Part shown: positions 1 through 13,845 of the stretch, one piece after another
Layout: each line of letters starts with the position of its first letter
Numbering within the stretch: the first letter of the stretch is position 1
Assembly (NCBI GenBank): GCA_949130485.1
Contig: OX422183.1
Coordinates: 1,106,001 to 1,170,000, forward strand
Reading direction: 5' to 3'
Length of the DNA: 64,000 bases
Origin: Agelas oroides
Lineage: Eukaryota > Porifera > Demospongiae > Agelasida > Agelasidae
Made by a program: the position numbers and the translations under genes
Notes under the pieces: generated by a model
Database searches by the model: none
What the model saw: only the letters and a program-made list of their open reading frames with translations
Told to the model about the DNA's origin: nothing

Positions 1-987
1 TCATTGGCAAACATGCAACTTTAGTGAGTAATTCCGTCTCATGTCTCTCTTGTTGGTAGCTACCTTCCCTCCTCTTCGTATTCCCTTTCTCCCATTTACT
101 CTGAGTCTGATAACACAGAACTAGTGTATAATAAACAGTGGCACGTACAAAGTTGAACATTTTACTGGTATTGTGGTGATGTAGACCTTAATCAGACTGT
201 GATGAGGTTACATAATCATGTTGTTTGACTTGTTTATCTTCCTTTCCTCCCCTTCTATGTGGTGAACTTGTGCATTCACTCCTACTCAGGAGGTAAGTTG
301 ACTATTAGAATTGTACATATATACATTGCCACTTATTGGCAAACATGCAACTTTAGTGAGTAATTCCGTCACATGCCTCTCTTGTTGGAAGCTACCGTCC
401 CTCCTCTTCGTATTCCCTTTCTCCCATTTACTCTGAGTCTGATAACACAGAACTAGTGTATAATAAACAGTGGCACGTACAAAGTTGAACATTTTACTGG
501 TATTGTGGTGATGTAGACCTTAATCAGACTGTGATGAGGTTACATAATCATGTTGTTTGACTTGTTTGTCTTCTTTTCCTCCCCTTCTATGTGTTGAACT
601 TGTGCATTCACTCCTACTCAGAAGGTAAGTTGACTATTAGAATTCTACATGTATACATTGCCACTGATTGGCAAACATGCAACTTTAGTGAGTAATTCTG
701 TCACATGTTTCTCTTGTTGGTAGCTTCCTTCCCTCCTCTTCGTATTCCCTTTCTCCCATTTACTCTGAGTCTGATAACACAGAACTAGTGTATAATAAAC
801 AGTGGTACGTACAAAGTTGAACATTTTGCTGGTGTTGTGATGATGTAGACCTTAATCAGACCGTGATGAGGTTACATAATCATGTTGTTTGACTTGTTTG
901 TCTTCTTTTCCTCCCCTTCTGTGTGTTGAACTTGTGCATTCACTCCTACTCAGCTGGTAAGTTGACTGTTAGAATTCTACATGTATA

Positions 988-1651
988 CAGGGGCGGCGGA
1001 GCAGGGGGGGCAGGGGGGGCGAATGCCCTCCCAAAGTACAGATTGGGGGGGCCTTGCCCCCCCAATCCGAAGATGGCTACTGCTACTTGATGTGTAATAA
1101 TATACAACAGGTACTATCAAAATGCCAGTATCAACGATGCGTCGTTTACTTACCGTACGGTATCCAGCACAAACCATCGTCGTAGTTAGTCTCGCGTAGC
1201 CGCGAGACTAGGTCGTAGTAGGTTTTCCTGTGGGTGTGACTGTTATTTACTTTTAATTAGACAAACACGTGCACTGCCACTGCACTGCCCCCCCTTCAAG
1301 CTGTTAGGCGTGGTGATCACTGAACTAGTTTCAGAGTGTAGTACAAAGTAGAAACTGTTCTTGTCCAGGTCGTCAGTTCGAGTAAGATGCCCACCTCATC
1401 AGGCCCGCCACGTACGGTCGACTATAGTGACTGAAACGCCTCGTGACGAACGGAGGTATTACTCTCGCCATGTACTCTAGTCGGACTAGTGGCATTTGGG
1501 TACAAATATGGCCTCAGAAGCGATCTCAGAGCACCTAATTTTAACAAAATTTTCTGGGGGGGCATGCCCCCAGACCCCCCTAGCGTGTGCGTGCTTACGC
1601 ACGCACCATCCTCGCTGCCCCCCCAATCTCAAGTACCTTCCGCCGCCCCTG
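988..1651. mobile_element. Non-autonomous hAT-like element inserted in the satellite
   Basis: The satellite reading ATGTATACATTGCC is split here. The insert begins CAGGGGCGGCGGA and ends with the exact reverse complement TCCGCCGCCCCTG. The pentamer GTATA lies directly outside both ends (983-987 and 1652-1656), a target duplication. The CAGGGGCGG terminus is typical of hAT elements, although hAT normally duplicates 8 bp, so the superfamily call is tentative. GC-rich subterminal hairpins lie near 1040-1072 and 1554-1585. A small palindrome, TCTCGCG...CGCGAGA, lies near 1191-1209. No transposase is encoded in its 664 bp. Confidence 0.85.
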
Positions 1652-3982
1652 GTATACATTGCCACTCATTGGCAAACATGCAACTTTAGTGAGTAATTCT
1701 GTCACATGCCTCTCTTGTTGGTAGCTTCCTTCCCTCCTCTTCGTATTCCCTTTCTCCCATTTACTCTGAGTCTGATAACACAGAACTAGTGTATAATAAA
1801 CAGTGGTACGTACAAAGTTGAACATTTTGCTGGTGTTGTGATGATGTAGACCTTAATCAGACCGTGATGAGGTTACATAATCATGTTGTTTGACTTGTTT
1901 GTCTTCTTTTCCTCCCCTTCTATGTGTTGAACTTGTGCATTCACTCCTACTCAGGAGGTAAGTTGACTATTAGAATTGTACATATATACATTGCCACTCA
2001 TTGGCAAACATGCAACTTTAGTGAGTAATTCCGTCACTTGCCTCTCTTCTTGGTAGCTACCTTCCCTCCTCTTCGTATTCCCTTTCTCCCATTTACTCTG
2101 AGTCTGATAACACAGAACTAGTGTATAATAAACAGTGGCACGTACAAAGTTGAACATTTTACTGGTGTTGTGATGATGTAGACCTTAATCAGACTGTGAA
2201 GAGGTTACATAATCATGTTGTTTGACTTCTTTGTCTTCTTTTCCTCCCCTTCTATGTGTTGAACTTGTGCATTCACTGCTACTCAGCTGGTAAGTTGACT
2301 ATTAGAATTCTACATGTATACATTGCCACTGATTGGCAAACATGCAACTTTAGTGAATAATTCTGTCACATGCCTCTCTTGTTGGTAGCTTCCTTCCCTC
2401 CTCTTCGTATTCCCTTTCTCCCATTTACTCTGAGTCTGATAACACAGAACTAGTGTATAATAAACAGTGGTACGTACAAAGTTGAACATTTTGCTGGTGT
2501 TGTGATGATGTAGACCTTAATCAGACTGTGAAGAGGTTACATAATCATGTTGTTTGACTTCTTTGTCTTCTTTTCCTCCCCTTCTATGTGTTGAACTTGT
2601 GCATTCACTCCTACTCAGCTGGTAAGTTGACAATTAGAATTCTACATGTATACATTGCCACTAATTGGCAAACATGCAACTTTAGTGAATAATTCTGTCA
2701 CATGCCTCTCTTGTTGGTAGCTTCCTTCCCTCCTCTTCGTATTCCCTTTCTCCCATTTACTCTGAGTCTGATAACACAGAACTAGTGTATAATAAACAGT
2801 GGTACGTACAAAGTTGAACATTTTGCTGGTGTTGTGATGATGTAGACCTTAATCAGACTGTGAAGAGGTTACATAATCATGTTGTTTGACTTGTTTGTCT
2901 TCTTTTCCTCCCCTTCTATGTGTTGAACTTGTGCATTCACTCCTACTCAGCTGGTAAGTTGACTGTTAGAATTCTACATGTATACATTGCCACTCATTGG
3001 CAAACATGCAACTTTAGTGAGTAATTCTGTCACATGCCTCTCTTGTTGGTAGCTTCCTTCCCTCCTCTTCGTATTCCCTTTCTCCCATTTACTCTGAGTC
3101 TGATAACACAGAACTAGTGTATAATAAACAGTGGTACGTACAAAGTTGAACATTTTGCTGGTGTTGTGATGATGTAGACCTTAATCAGACTGTGATGAGG
3201 TTACATAATCATGTTGTTTGACTTGTTTGTCTTCTTTTCCTCCCCTTCTATGTGTTGAACTTGTGCATTCACTCCTACTCAGGAGGTAAGTTGACTGTTA
3301 GAATTCTACATGTATACATTGCCATTCATTAGCAAACATGCAACTTTAGTGAGTAATTCTGTCACATGCCTCTCTTGTTGGTAGCTTCCTTCCCTCCTCT
3401 TCGTATTCCCTTTCTCCCATTTACTCTGAGTCTGATAACACAGAACTAGTGTATAATAAACAGTGGTACGTACAAAGTTGAACATTTTGCTGGTGTTGTG
3501 ATGATGTAGACCTTAATCAGACCGTGATGAGGTTACATAATCTTGTTGTTTGACTTGTTTGTCTTCTTTTCCTCCCCTTCTATGTGTTGAACTTGTGCAT
3601 TCTCTCCTACTCAGGATGTAAGTTGAATGTTAGAATTCTACATGTATACATTGCCACTCATTGGCAAACATGCAACTTTAGTGAGTAATTCTGTCACATG
3701 CCTCTCTTGTTGGTAGCTTCCTTCCCTCCTCTTCGTATTCCCTTTCTCCCATTTACTCTGAGTCTGATAACACAGAACTAGTGTATAATAAACAGTGGTA
3801 CGTACAAAGTTGAACATTTTGCTGGTGTTGTGATGATGTAGACCTTAATCAGACTGTGATGAGGTTACATAATCATGTTGTTTGACTTGTTTGTCTTCTT
3901 TTCCTCCCCTTCTATGTGTTGAACTTGTGAATTCACTCCTACTCAGGAGGTAAGTTGACTGTTAGAATTCTACATGTATACA

Positions 3983-5041
3983 TTGCCACTCATTAGCAAA
4001 CATGCAACTTTAGTGAGTAATTCTGTCACATGCCTCTCTTGTTGGTAGCTTCCTTCCCTCCTCTTCGTATTCCCTTTCTCCCATTTACTCTGAGTCTAAT
4101 AGCACACAACTAGTGTATAATAAACAGTGGTACGTACAAAGTTGAACATTTTGCTGGTGTTGTGATGATGTAGACCTTAATCAGACTGTGATGAGGTTAC
4201 ATAATCATGTTGTTTGACTTGTTTGTCTTCTTTTCCTCCCCTTCTATGTGTTGAACTTGTGAATTCACTCCTACTCAGCGGGTAAGTTGACTATTAGAAT
4301 TGTACATATATACATTGCCACTCATTGGCAAACATGCAACTTTAGTGAGTAATTCTGTCACTTGCCTCTCTTGTTGGTAGCTACCTTCCCTCCTCTTCGT
4401 ATTCCCTTTCTCCCATTTACTCTGAGTCTGATAACACAGAACTAGTTATAATAAACCGTGGTACGTACAAAGTTGAACATTTTGCTGGTGTTGTGATGAT
4501 GTAGACCTTAATCAGATTGTGATGAGGTTACATAATCATGTTGTTTGACTTGTTTGTCTTCTTTTCCTCCCCTTCTATGTGTTGAACTTGTGCATTCACT
4601 CCTACTCAGCGGGTAAGTTGACTATTAGAATTCTACATGTATACATTGCCACTCATTGGCAAACATGCAACTTTAGTGAGTAATTCTGTCACATGCCTCT
4701 CTTGTTGGTAGCTTCCTTCCCTTCTCTTTGTATTCCCTTTCTCCCATTTACTCTGAGTCTGATAACACAGAACTAGTGTATAATAAACGGTGGCACGTAC
4801 AAAGTTGAACATTTTACTGGTGTTGTGATGATGTAGACCTTAATCAGACAGTGAAGAGGTTACATAATCATGTTGTTTGCCTTTTTTGTCTTCTTTTCCT
4901 CCCCTTCTATGTGTTGAACTTGTGCATTCACTCCTACTCAGCTGGTAAGTTGACTATTAGAATTCTACATGTATACATTGCCACTGATTGGCAAACATGC
5001 AACTTTAGTGAGTAATTCTGTCACATGCCTCTCTTGTTGGT
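3983..5041. repeat. Higher-order satellite block, copy 1 (copy 2 at about 6968-8026)
   Basis: About 1.06 kb covering three monomers recurs 2985 bp downstream, which is nine monomer lengths. Shared private variants mark the pair: CTAATAGCACACAACTAG at 4096 and 7081, the shortened GTTATAATAAACCGTGG near 4445 and 7430, and TTTGCCTTTTTTGTC near 4877 and 7861. The blocks look identical or nearly so by eye and diverge at both ends. This indicates recent block duplication inside the array. Confidence 0.85.
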
Positions 5042-8000
5042 ACCTACCTTCCCTCCTCTTCGTATTCCCTTTCTCCCATTTAATCTGAGTCTGATAACAC
5101 AGAACTAGTGTATAATAAACAGTGGCACGTACAAAGTTGAACATTTTACTGGTGTTGTGATGATGTAGACCTTAATCAGACTGTGAAGAGGTTACATAAT
5201 CATGTTGTTTGACTTGTTTGTCTTCTTTTCCTCCACTTGTATGTGTTGAACTTGTGCATTCACTCCTACTCAGCTGGTAAGTTGACTATTAGAATTCTAC
5301 ATGTATACATTGCCACTGATTGGCAAACATGCAACTTTAGTGAGTAATTCTGTCACATGCCTCTCTTGTTGGTAGCTTCCTTCCCTCCTCTTCGTATTCC
5401 CTTTCTCCCATTTACTCTGAGTCTGATAGCACAGAACTAGTGTATAATAAACAGTGGTACGTACAAAGTTGAACATTTTGCTGGTGTTGTGATGATGTAG
5501 ACCTTAATCAGACTGTGAAGAGGTTACATAATCATGTTGTTTGACTTGTTTGTCTTCTTTTCCTCCACTTGTATGTGTTGAACTTGTGCATTCACTCCTA
5601 CTCAGCTGGTAAGTTGACTATTAGAATTCTACATGTATACATTGCCACTGATTGGCAAACATGCAACTTTAGTGAGTAATTCTGTCACATGCCTCTCTTG
5701 TTGGTAGCTTCCTTCCCTCCTCTTCGTATTCCCTTTCTCCCATTTACTCTGAGTCTGATAACACAGAACTAGTGTATAATAAACAGTGGTACGTACAAAG
5801 TTGAACATTTTGCTGGTGTTGTGATGATGTAGACCTTAATCAGACCGTGATGAGGTTACATAATCATGTTGTTTGACTTGTTTGTCTTCTTTTCCTCCCC
5901 TTCTATGTGGTGAACTTGTCCATTCACACCTACTCAGGATGTAAGTTGACTATTAGAATTCTACATGTATACATTGCCACTCATTGGCAAACATGCAACT
6001 TTAGTGAGTAATTCTGTCACATGCCTCTCTTGTTGGTAGCTTCCTTCCCTCCTCTTTGTATTCCCTTTCTCCCATTTACTCTGAGTCTGATAACACAGAA
6101 CTAGTGTATAATAAACAGTGGTACGTACAAAGTTGAACATTTTGCTGGTGTTGTGATGATGTAGACCCTAATCAGACCGTGATGAGGTTACATAATCTTG
6201 TTGTTTGACTTGTTTGTCTTCTTTTCCTCCCCTTCTATGTGTTGAACTTGTGCATTCTCTCCTACTCAGGATGTAAGTTGAATGTTAGAATTCTACATGT
6301 ATACATTGCCACTCATTGGCAAACATGCAACTTTAGTGAGTAATTCCGTCACTTGCCTCTCTTGTTGGTACCTACCTTCCCTCCTCTTCGTATTCCCTTT
6401 CTCCCATTTACTCTGAGTCTGATAACACAGAACTAGTGTATAATAAACAGTGGTACGTACAAAGTTGAACATTTTACTGGTGTTGTGATGATGTAGACTT
6501 TAATCAGACTGTGAAGAGGTTACATAATCATGTTGTTTGACTTGTTTGTCTTCTTTTCCTCCACTTGTATGTGTTGAACTTGTGAATTCACTCCTACTCA
6601 GCTGGTAAGTTGACTATTAGAATTCTACATGTATACATTGCCACTGATTGGCAAACATGCAACTTTAGTGAGTAATTCTGTCACATGCCTCTCTTGTTGG
6701 TAGCTTCCTTCCCTCCTCTTCGTATTCCCTTTCTCCCATTTACTCTGAGTCTGATAACACAGAACTAGTGTATAATAAACAGTGGTACGTACAAAGTTGA
6801 ACATTTTGCTGGTGTTGTGATGATGTAGACCTTAATCAGACTGTGATGAGGTTACATAATCATGTTGTTTGACTTTTTGTCTTCTTTTCCTCCCCTTCTA
6901 TGTGTTGAACTTGTGCATTCACTCCTACTCAGGATGTAAGTTGACTGTTAGAATTCTACATGTAAACATTGCCACTCATTAGCAAACATGCAACTTTAGT
7001 GAGTAATTCTGTCACATGCCTCTCTTGTTGGTAGCTTCCTTCCCTCCTCTTCGTATTCCCTTTCTCCCATTTACTCTGAGTCTAATAGCACACAACTAGT
7101 GTATAATAAACAGTGGTACGTACAAAGTTGAACATTTTGCTGGTGTTGTGATGATGTAGACCTTAATCAGACTGTGATGAGGTTACATAATCATGTTGTT
7201 TGACTTGTTTGTCTTCTTTTCCTCCCCTTCTATGTGTTGAACTTGTGAATTCACTCCTACTCAGCGGGTAAGTTGACTATTAGAATTGTACATATATACA
7301 TTGCCACTCATTGGCAAACATGCAACTTTAGTGAGTAATTCTGTCACTTGCCTCTCTTGTTGGTAGCTACCTTCCCTCCTCTTCGTATTCCCTTTCTCCC
7401 ATTTACTCTGAGTCTGATAACACAGAACTAGTTATAATAAACCGTGGTACGTACAAAGTTGAACATTTTGCTGGTGTTGTGATGATGTAGACCTTAATCA
7501 GATTGTGATGAGGTTACATAATCATGTTGTTTGACTTGTTTGTCTTCTTTTCCTCCCCTTCTATGTGTTGAACTTGTGCATTCACTCCTACTCAGCGGGT
7601 AAGTTGACTATTAGAATTCTACATGTATACATTGCCACTCATTGGCAAACATGCAACTTTAGTGAGTAATTCTGTCACATGCCTCTCTTGTTGGTAGCTT
7701 CCTTCCCTTCTCTTTGTATTCCCTTTCTCCCATTTACTCTGAGTCTGATAACACAGAACTAGTGTATAATAAACGGTGGCACGTACAAAGTTGAACATTT
7801 TACTGGTGTTGTGATGATGTAGACCTTAATCAGACAGTGAAGAGGTTACATAATCATGTTGTTTGCCTTTTTTGTCTTCTTTTCCTCCCCTTCTATGTGT
7901 TGAACTTGTGCATTCACTCCTACTCAGCTGGTAAGTTGACTATTAGAATTCTACATGTATACATTGCCACTGATTGGCAAACATGCAACTTTAGTGAGTA

Positions 8001-11000
8001 ATTCTGTCACATGCCTCTCTTGTTGGTAGCTTCCTTCCCTCCTCTTCGTATTCCCTTTCTCCCATTTACTCTGAGTCTGATAGCACAGAACTAGTGTATA
8101 ATAAACAGTGGTACGTACAAAGTTGAACATTTTGCTGGTGTTGTGATGATGTAGACCTTAATCAGACTGTGATGAGGTTACATAATCATGTTGTTTGACT
8201 TGTTTGTCTTCTTTTCCTCCCCTTCTATGTGGTGAACTTGTCCATTCACACCTACTCAGGATGTAAGTTGACTATTAGAATTCTACATGTATACATTGCC
8301 ACTGATTGGCAAACATGCAACTTTAGTGAGTAATTCTGTCACATGCCTCTCTTGTTGGTAGCTTCCTTCCCTCCTCTTCGTATTCCCTTTCTCCCATTTA
8401 CTCTGAGTCTGATAACACAGAACTAGTGTATAATAAACAGTGGTACGTACAAAGTTGAACATTTTGGTGGTGTTGTGATGATGTAGACCTTAATCAGACT
8501 GTGATGAGGTTACATAATCATGTTGTTTGACTTGTTTGTCTTCTTTTCCTCCCCTTCTATGTGTTGAACTTGTGAATTCACTCCTACTCAGCGGGTAAGT
8601 TGACTATTAGAATTGTACATATATACATTGCCACTCATTGGCAAACATGCAACTTTAGTGAGTAATTCTGTCACATGCCTCTCTTGTTGGTAGCTTCCTT
8701 CCCTCCTCTTCGTATTCCCTTTCTCCCATTTACTCTGAGTCTGATAACACAGAACTAGTGTATAATAAACAGTGGCACGTACAAAGTTGAATATTTTACT
8801 GGTGTTGTGATGATGTAGACCTTAATCAGACTGTGAAGAGGTTACATAATCATGTTGTTTGACTTGTTTGTCTTCTTTTCCTCCCCTTCTATGTGGTGTA
8901 CTTGTGCATTCACTCCTACTCAGGATGTAAGTTGACTATTAGAATTCTACATGTATACATTGCCACTCATTGGCAAACATGCAACTTTAGTGAGTAATTC
9001 TGTCACATGTTTCTCTTGTTGGTAGCTTCCTTCCCTCCTCTTCGTATTCCCTTTCTCCCATTTACTCTGAGTCTGATAACACAGAACTAGTGTATAATAA
9101 ACAGTGGTACGTACAAAGTTGAACATTTTGCTGGTGTTGTGATGATGTAGACCTTAATCAGACTGTGATGAGGTTACATAATCATGTTGTTTGACTTGTT
9201 TGTCTTCTTTTCCTCCCCTTCTATGTGGTGTACTTGTGCATTCACTCCTACTCAGGATGTAAGTTGACTATTAGAATTCTACATGTATACATTGCCACTC
9301 ATTGGCAAACATGCAACTTTAGTGAGTAATTCTGTCACATGCCTCTCTTGTTGGTAGCTTCCTTCCCTCCTCTTCGTATTCCCTTTCTCCCATTTACTCT
9401 GAGTCTGATAACACAGAACTAGTGTATAATAAACAGTGGTACGTACAAAGTTGAACATTTTGATGGTGTTGTGATGATGTAGACCTTAATCAGACTGTGA
9501 TGAGGTTACATAATCATGTTGTTTGACTTGTTTGTTTTCTTTTCCTCTCCTTCTATGTGTTGAACTTGTGCATTCACTCCTACTCAGGAGGTAAGTTGAC
9601 TATTAGAATTGTACATATATACATTGCCACTCATTGGCAAACATGCAACTTTAGTGAGTAATTCTGTCACTTGCCTCTCTTGTTGGTAGCTACCTTCCCT
9701 CCTCTTCGTATTCCCTTTCTCCCATTTACTCTGAGTCTGATAACACAGAACTAGTGTATAATAAACAGTGGTACGTGCAAAGTTGAACATTTTACTGGTA
9801 TTGTGGTGATGTAGACCTTAATCAGACTGTGAAGATGTTACATAATCATGGTGTTTCACTTGTTTGTCTTCTTTTCCTCCCCTTCTATGTGGTGAACTTG
9901 TGCATTCACTCCTACTCAGGAGGTAAGTTGACAATTAGAATGGTACATGTACACATTGTCATACATTACCACTCATAGGCAATCATGCAAGATTTAGTAA
10001 GAAAGTTCGTCACATGATGCCCATGTAGGTAGCTACCTTCCCTCCTCTTCTTATTCTTTTCTGCCATTTACTCTGAGCATGTAGCACACAACTAGTATGT
10101 AATAAACAGTGGTACGTACAAAGTTGAACATTTTTCTGGTGTTGTGATGATGTAGACCTTAATCAGACTGTGATGAGGTTACATAATCATGTTGTTTGAC
10201 TTGTTTGTCTTCTTTTCCTCCCCTTCTATGTGTTGAACTTGTGCATTCACTCCTACTCAGAAGGTAAGTTGACTATTAGAATTCTACATGTATACATTGC
10301 TACTCATTGGCAATCATGCAACTTTAGTGAGTAATTCCGTCACATGTTTCTCTTGTTGGTAGCTACCTTCCCTCCTCTTCGTATTCTCTTTCTCCCATTT
10401 ACTCTGTGTCTGATAACACAGAACTAGTGTGTAATAAACAGTGGCACATACAAAGTTGAACATTTTACTGGTATTGTGGTGATGTAGACCTTAATCAGAC
10501 TGTGATGAGGTTACATAATCATGTTGTTTGACTTGTTTATCTTCCTTTCCTCCCCTTCTATGTGGTGAACTTGTGCATTCAATCCTACTCAGAAAGTAAG
10601 TTGACAATTAGAATGGTACATGTACACATTGTCATACATTGCCACTCATAGGCAAACATGCAAGATTTAGTAACAAAGTTTGTCACATGCTGCCCATGTA
10701 GGTAGCTACCTTCCCTCCTCTTCTTATTCGTTTCTGCCATTTACTCTGAACATGTAGCACGCAACTAATGTATAATAAACAGTGGCACGTACAAAGTTGA
10801 ACATTTTAGTGGTATTGTGGTGATGTAGACCTTAATCACACTGTGATGAGGTTACATAATCATGTTGTTTGACTTGTTTATCTTCCTTTCCTCCCCTTCT
10901 ATGTGGTGAACTTGTGCATTCACTCCTACTCAGTGGGTAAGTTGACTATTAGAATTCTACATGTATACATTGCCACTTATTGGCAAACATGTAACTTTAG

Positions 11001-12982
11001 TGAGTAATTCCGTCACATTACTCTCTTGTTGGTAGCTACCTTCCCTCCTCTTCGTATTCCCTTTCTCCCATTTACTCTGAGTCTGATAACACAGAACTAG
11101 TGTATAATAAACAGTGGCACGTACAATGTTGAACATTTTATTGGTATTGTGGTGATGTAGACCTTAATCAGACTGTGATGAGGTTACATAATGTTGTTTG
11201 ACTTGTTTGTCTTGTTTTCCTCCCCTTCTATGTGGTGAACTTGTGCATTCACTCCTACTCAGTTGGTAAGTTGACTATTAGAATTGTACATGTACACATT
11301 GTCATACATTGCCACTCATAGGCAAACATGCAAGATTTAGTAACAAAGTTTGTCACATGCTGCCCATGTAGGTAGCTACCTTCCCTCCTCTTCTTATTCG
11401 TTTCTGCCATTTACTCTGAGCATGTAGCACACAACTAGTGTATAATAAACAGTGGCACGTACAAAGTTGAACATTTTATTGGTGTTGTGATGATGTAGAC
11501 CTTAATCAGACTGTGATGAGGTTACATAATCATGTTGTTTGACTTGTTTGTCTTCTTTTCCTCCACTTGTATGTGGTGAACTTGTGCATTCACTCCTACT
11601 CAGCGGGTAAGTTGACTATTAGAATTCTACATGTATACATTGCCACTCATTAGCAAACATGCAACTTTAGTGAGTAATTCCGTCACATGCCTCTCTTGTT
11701 GGTAGCCACCTTCCCTCCTCTTCATATTCCCTTTCTCCCATTTACTCTGAGTCTGATAACACAGAACTAGTGTATAATAAACTGTGGGACGTACAAAGTT
11801 GAACATTTTACTGGTATTGTGGTGATGTAGACCTTAATCAGACTGTGATGAGGTTACATAATCATGGTGTTTGACTTGTTTGTCTTCTTAACTTAATTGT
11901 GCATTCTCTCCTACTCAGGAGGTAAGTTGACAATTAGAATGATACATGTACACATTGTCATACATTGCCACTCATAGGCAAACATGCAAGATTTAGTAAG
12001 AAAGTTCGTCACATGCCATTTACTCTGAGTCTGATAACACAGAACTAGTGTATAATAAACAGTGGCACGTACAAAGTTGAACATTTTACTGGTATTGTGG
12101 TGATGTAGACCTTAATCAGACTGTGATGAGGTTGCATAATCATGTTGTTTGACTTGTTTGTCTTCTTAACTTAATTGTGCATTCTCTCCTACTCAGGAGG
12201 TAAGTTGACAATTAGAATGATACATGTACACATTGTCATACATTGCCATCATAGGCAAACATGCAAGATTTAGTAAGAAAGTTCGTCACATGCTGCCCAT
12301 GTAGGTAGCTACCTCTTCTTATTCATTTCTGCCATTTACTCTGAGTCTGATAACACAGAACTAGTGTATAATAAACAGTGGCACGTACAAAGTTGAACAT
12401 TTTACTGGTATTGTGGTGATGTAGACCTTAATCAGACTGTGATGAGGTTGCATAATCATGTTGTTTGACTTGTTTGTCTTCTTAACTTAATTGTGCATTC
12501 TCTCCTACTCAGGATGGAAGTTGACAATTAGAATGATACATGTACACATTGTCATACATTGCCACTCATAGGCAAACATGCAAGATTTAGTAAGAAAGTT
12601 CGTCACATGCTGCCCATGTAGGTAGCTACCTTCCCTCCTCTTCTTATTCGTTTCTGCCATTTACTCTGAGCATGTAGCACGCAACTAGTGTATAATAAAC
12701 AGTGGCACGTACAAAGTTGAACATTTTATTGGTGTTGTGATGATGTAGACCTTAATCAGACTGTGATGAGGTTACATAATCATGTTGTTTGACTTGTTTG
12801 TCTTCTTTTCCTCCCCTTCTATGTGTTGAACTTGTGCATTCAATCCTACTCAGAACGTAAGTTGACAATTAGAATGGTACATGTACACATTGTCATACAT
12901 TGCCACTCATAGGCAAACATGCAAGATTTAGTAACAAAGTTCGTCACATGCTGCCCATGTAGGTGGTAGCTACCTTCCCAAT

Positions 12983-13772
12983 TGCCCAGACCCCACCCAG
13001 CGCACATGAGGAGAAGGGATCTGGTGTCACGAGTCGAAATCCTTGGGGTTGTGCCAGTATTGAAGCCTTGTAATAGTTAATATAGGATTACAAACTTGTC
13101 AGTGTGAATAATGAATTTGATAACATCACTTTGGGCGGTATGATTGATTGAAGTACTTAGTCTAGCTTCAGCAGTAGACCAACTAGGACCACGTGCTGGT
13201 TTTTGTCATGGCACACAAACCATGGACAGCAGTAGGGTTTGTGACTTTATGCTGTCAATCTGGGCAACTACTATGGCTACACGTGCATGGACTAAGCTTC
13301 ACACCCAAATTATGAGCTGAAACTTAAGTGTAGTTCGTGCATGGCCCTTACCTGAAGCGACTTCAGCCACTGTGCTTACCATGTGTGAGTAGTCTGCCAC
13401 GAAATTTGTCATGGTCTGTAGTGAGATAGCCTCAGTACTCAGTAGTCATGTGGGCCAGAGTCTAGGCTGTGTGATTAATAGCTACTCTTGACGTGACTGA
13501 ACTAAAGTGTATGTGGACGTTCAATCTTCATCTAAACATTTATATGTGCTCATTTAAAATTTGGCTGTAAGCAAGCAAACAAGCAAGCAAACATACACAT
13601 GTACATGCCGCCGCAATGCAGTCACGCTAGTGTGGGGCTCCCTCAGGTTCACTCCAATAAACGTAGCTCTGCGATTTCAATAATTGCTCCACGCTTCTGG
13701 AGCTAGCCCAAGGATTTGGACTTGTGACAACAGACCCTTCTCCTAGCATGAGCTGAATGGGATCTGGGGCAG
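12983..13772. mobile_element. Long-TIR non-autonomous element at the satellite edge
   Basis: The left 75 bp (TGCCCAGACCCCACCC... to AAATCCTTGGGG) reappear inverted and diverged at 13700-13772, in the same motif order (CCAGA, GAGAAGGG.TCTG, GTCAC.AGTC.AAATCCTTGG). Satellite sequence flanks both sides, so the element landed in the array and now marks its end. It has no coding capacity. A related CCAGACCCTTC/GAAGGGTCTGG palindrome occurs at 37722-37765. Confidence 0.7.
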
Positions 13773-13784
13773 GAGACTACTTCC

Positions 13785-13845
13785 CCACAATCAGACTTGT
13801 TTATCTTCCTTTCCCCTCCTATGTGGTGAACTTGTGCATTCACCC
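13785..13845. repeat. Detached satellite fragment
   Basis: The stretch ACTTGTTTATCTTCCTTTCC through ATGTGGTGAACTTGTGCATTCAC matches the centre of the satellite monomer. It lies just outside the right TIR of the element at 12983-13772 and is the far side of the monomer that the element split. The rest of this monomer is not recognisable to its right. Confidence 0.75.

Larger units (their letters stand above)
1..12980. repeat. Satellite array, ~331-bp monomer, ~37 copies
   Basis: A tandem array with a period of about 331-332 bp; the landmark GGCAAACATGCAACTTTAGT recurs at about 6, 339, 670, 1670, 2003, 2335, 2667 and onward. The array continues beyond the left edge. Monomers from 1 to about 9930 are very similar. 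From about 9940 to 12980 a second, more diverged type alternates with the first; it is recognised by CATTGTCATACATTG and GCAAGATTTAGTAA. Several monomers at 11880-12520 carry internal deletions. A 664-bp transposon interrupts the array at 988-1651. Some monomers hold a 68-codon minus-strand open frame, but most copies do not, so it is not treated as a gene. Edge decay with a homogeneous interior is the usual pattern of unequal exchange. Confidence 0.97.

Noticed and set aside
286-9790. Repeated 68-codon minus-strand ORFs beginning MFNFVR in the satellite
   Set aside because: They occur only in monomers lacking certain substitutions, have no domain, and the array shows no codon-level conservation.
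1-12980. Regularly spaced repeats as a possible CRISPR array
   Set aside because: The whole 331-bp unit repeats with no unique spacers. It is an animal satellite.
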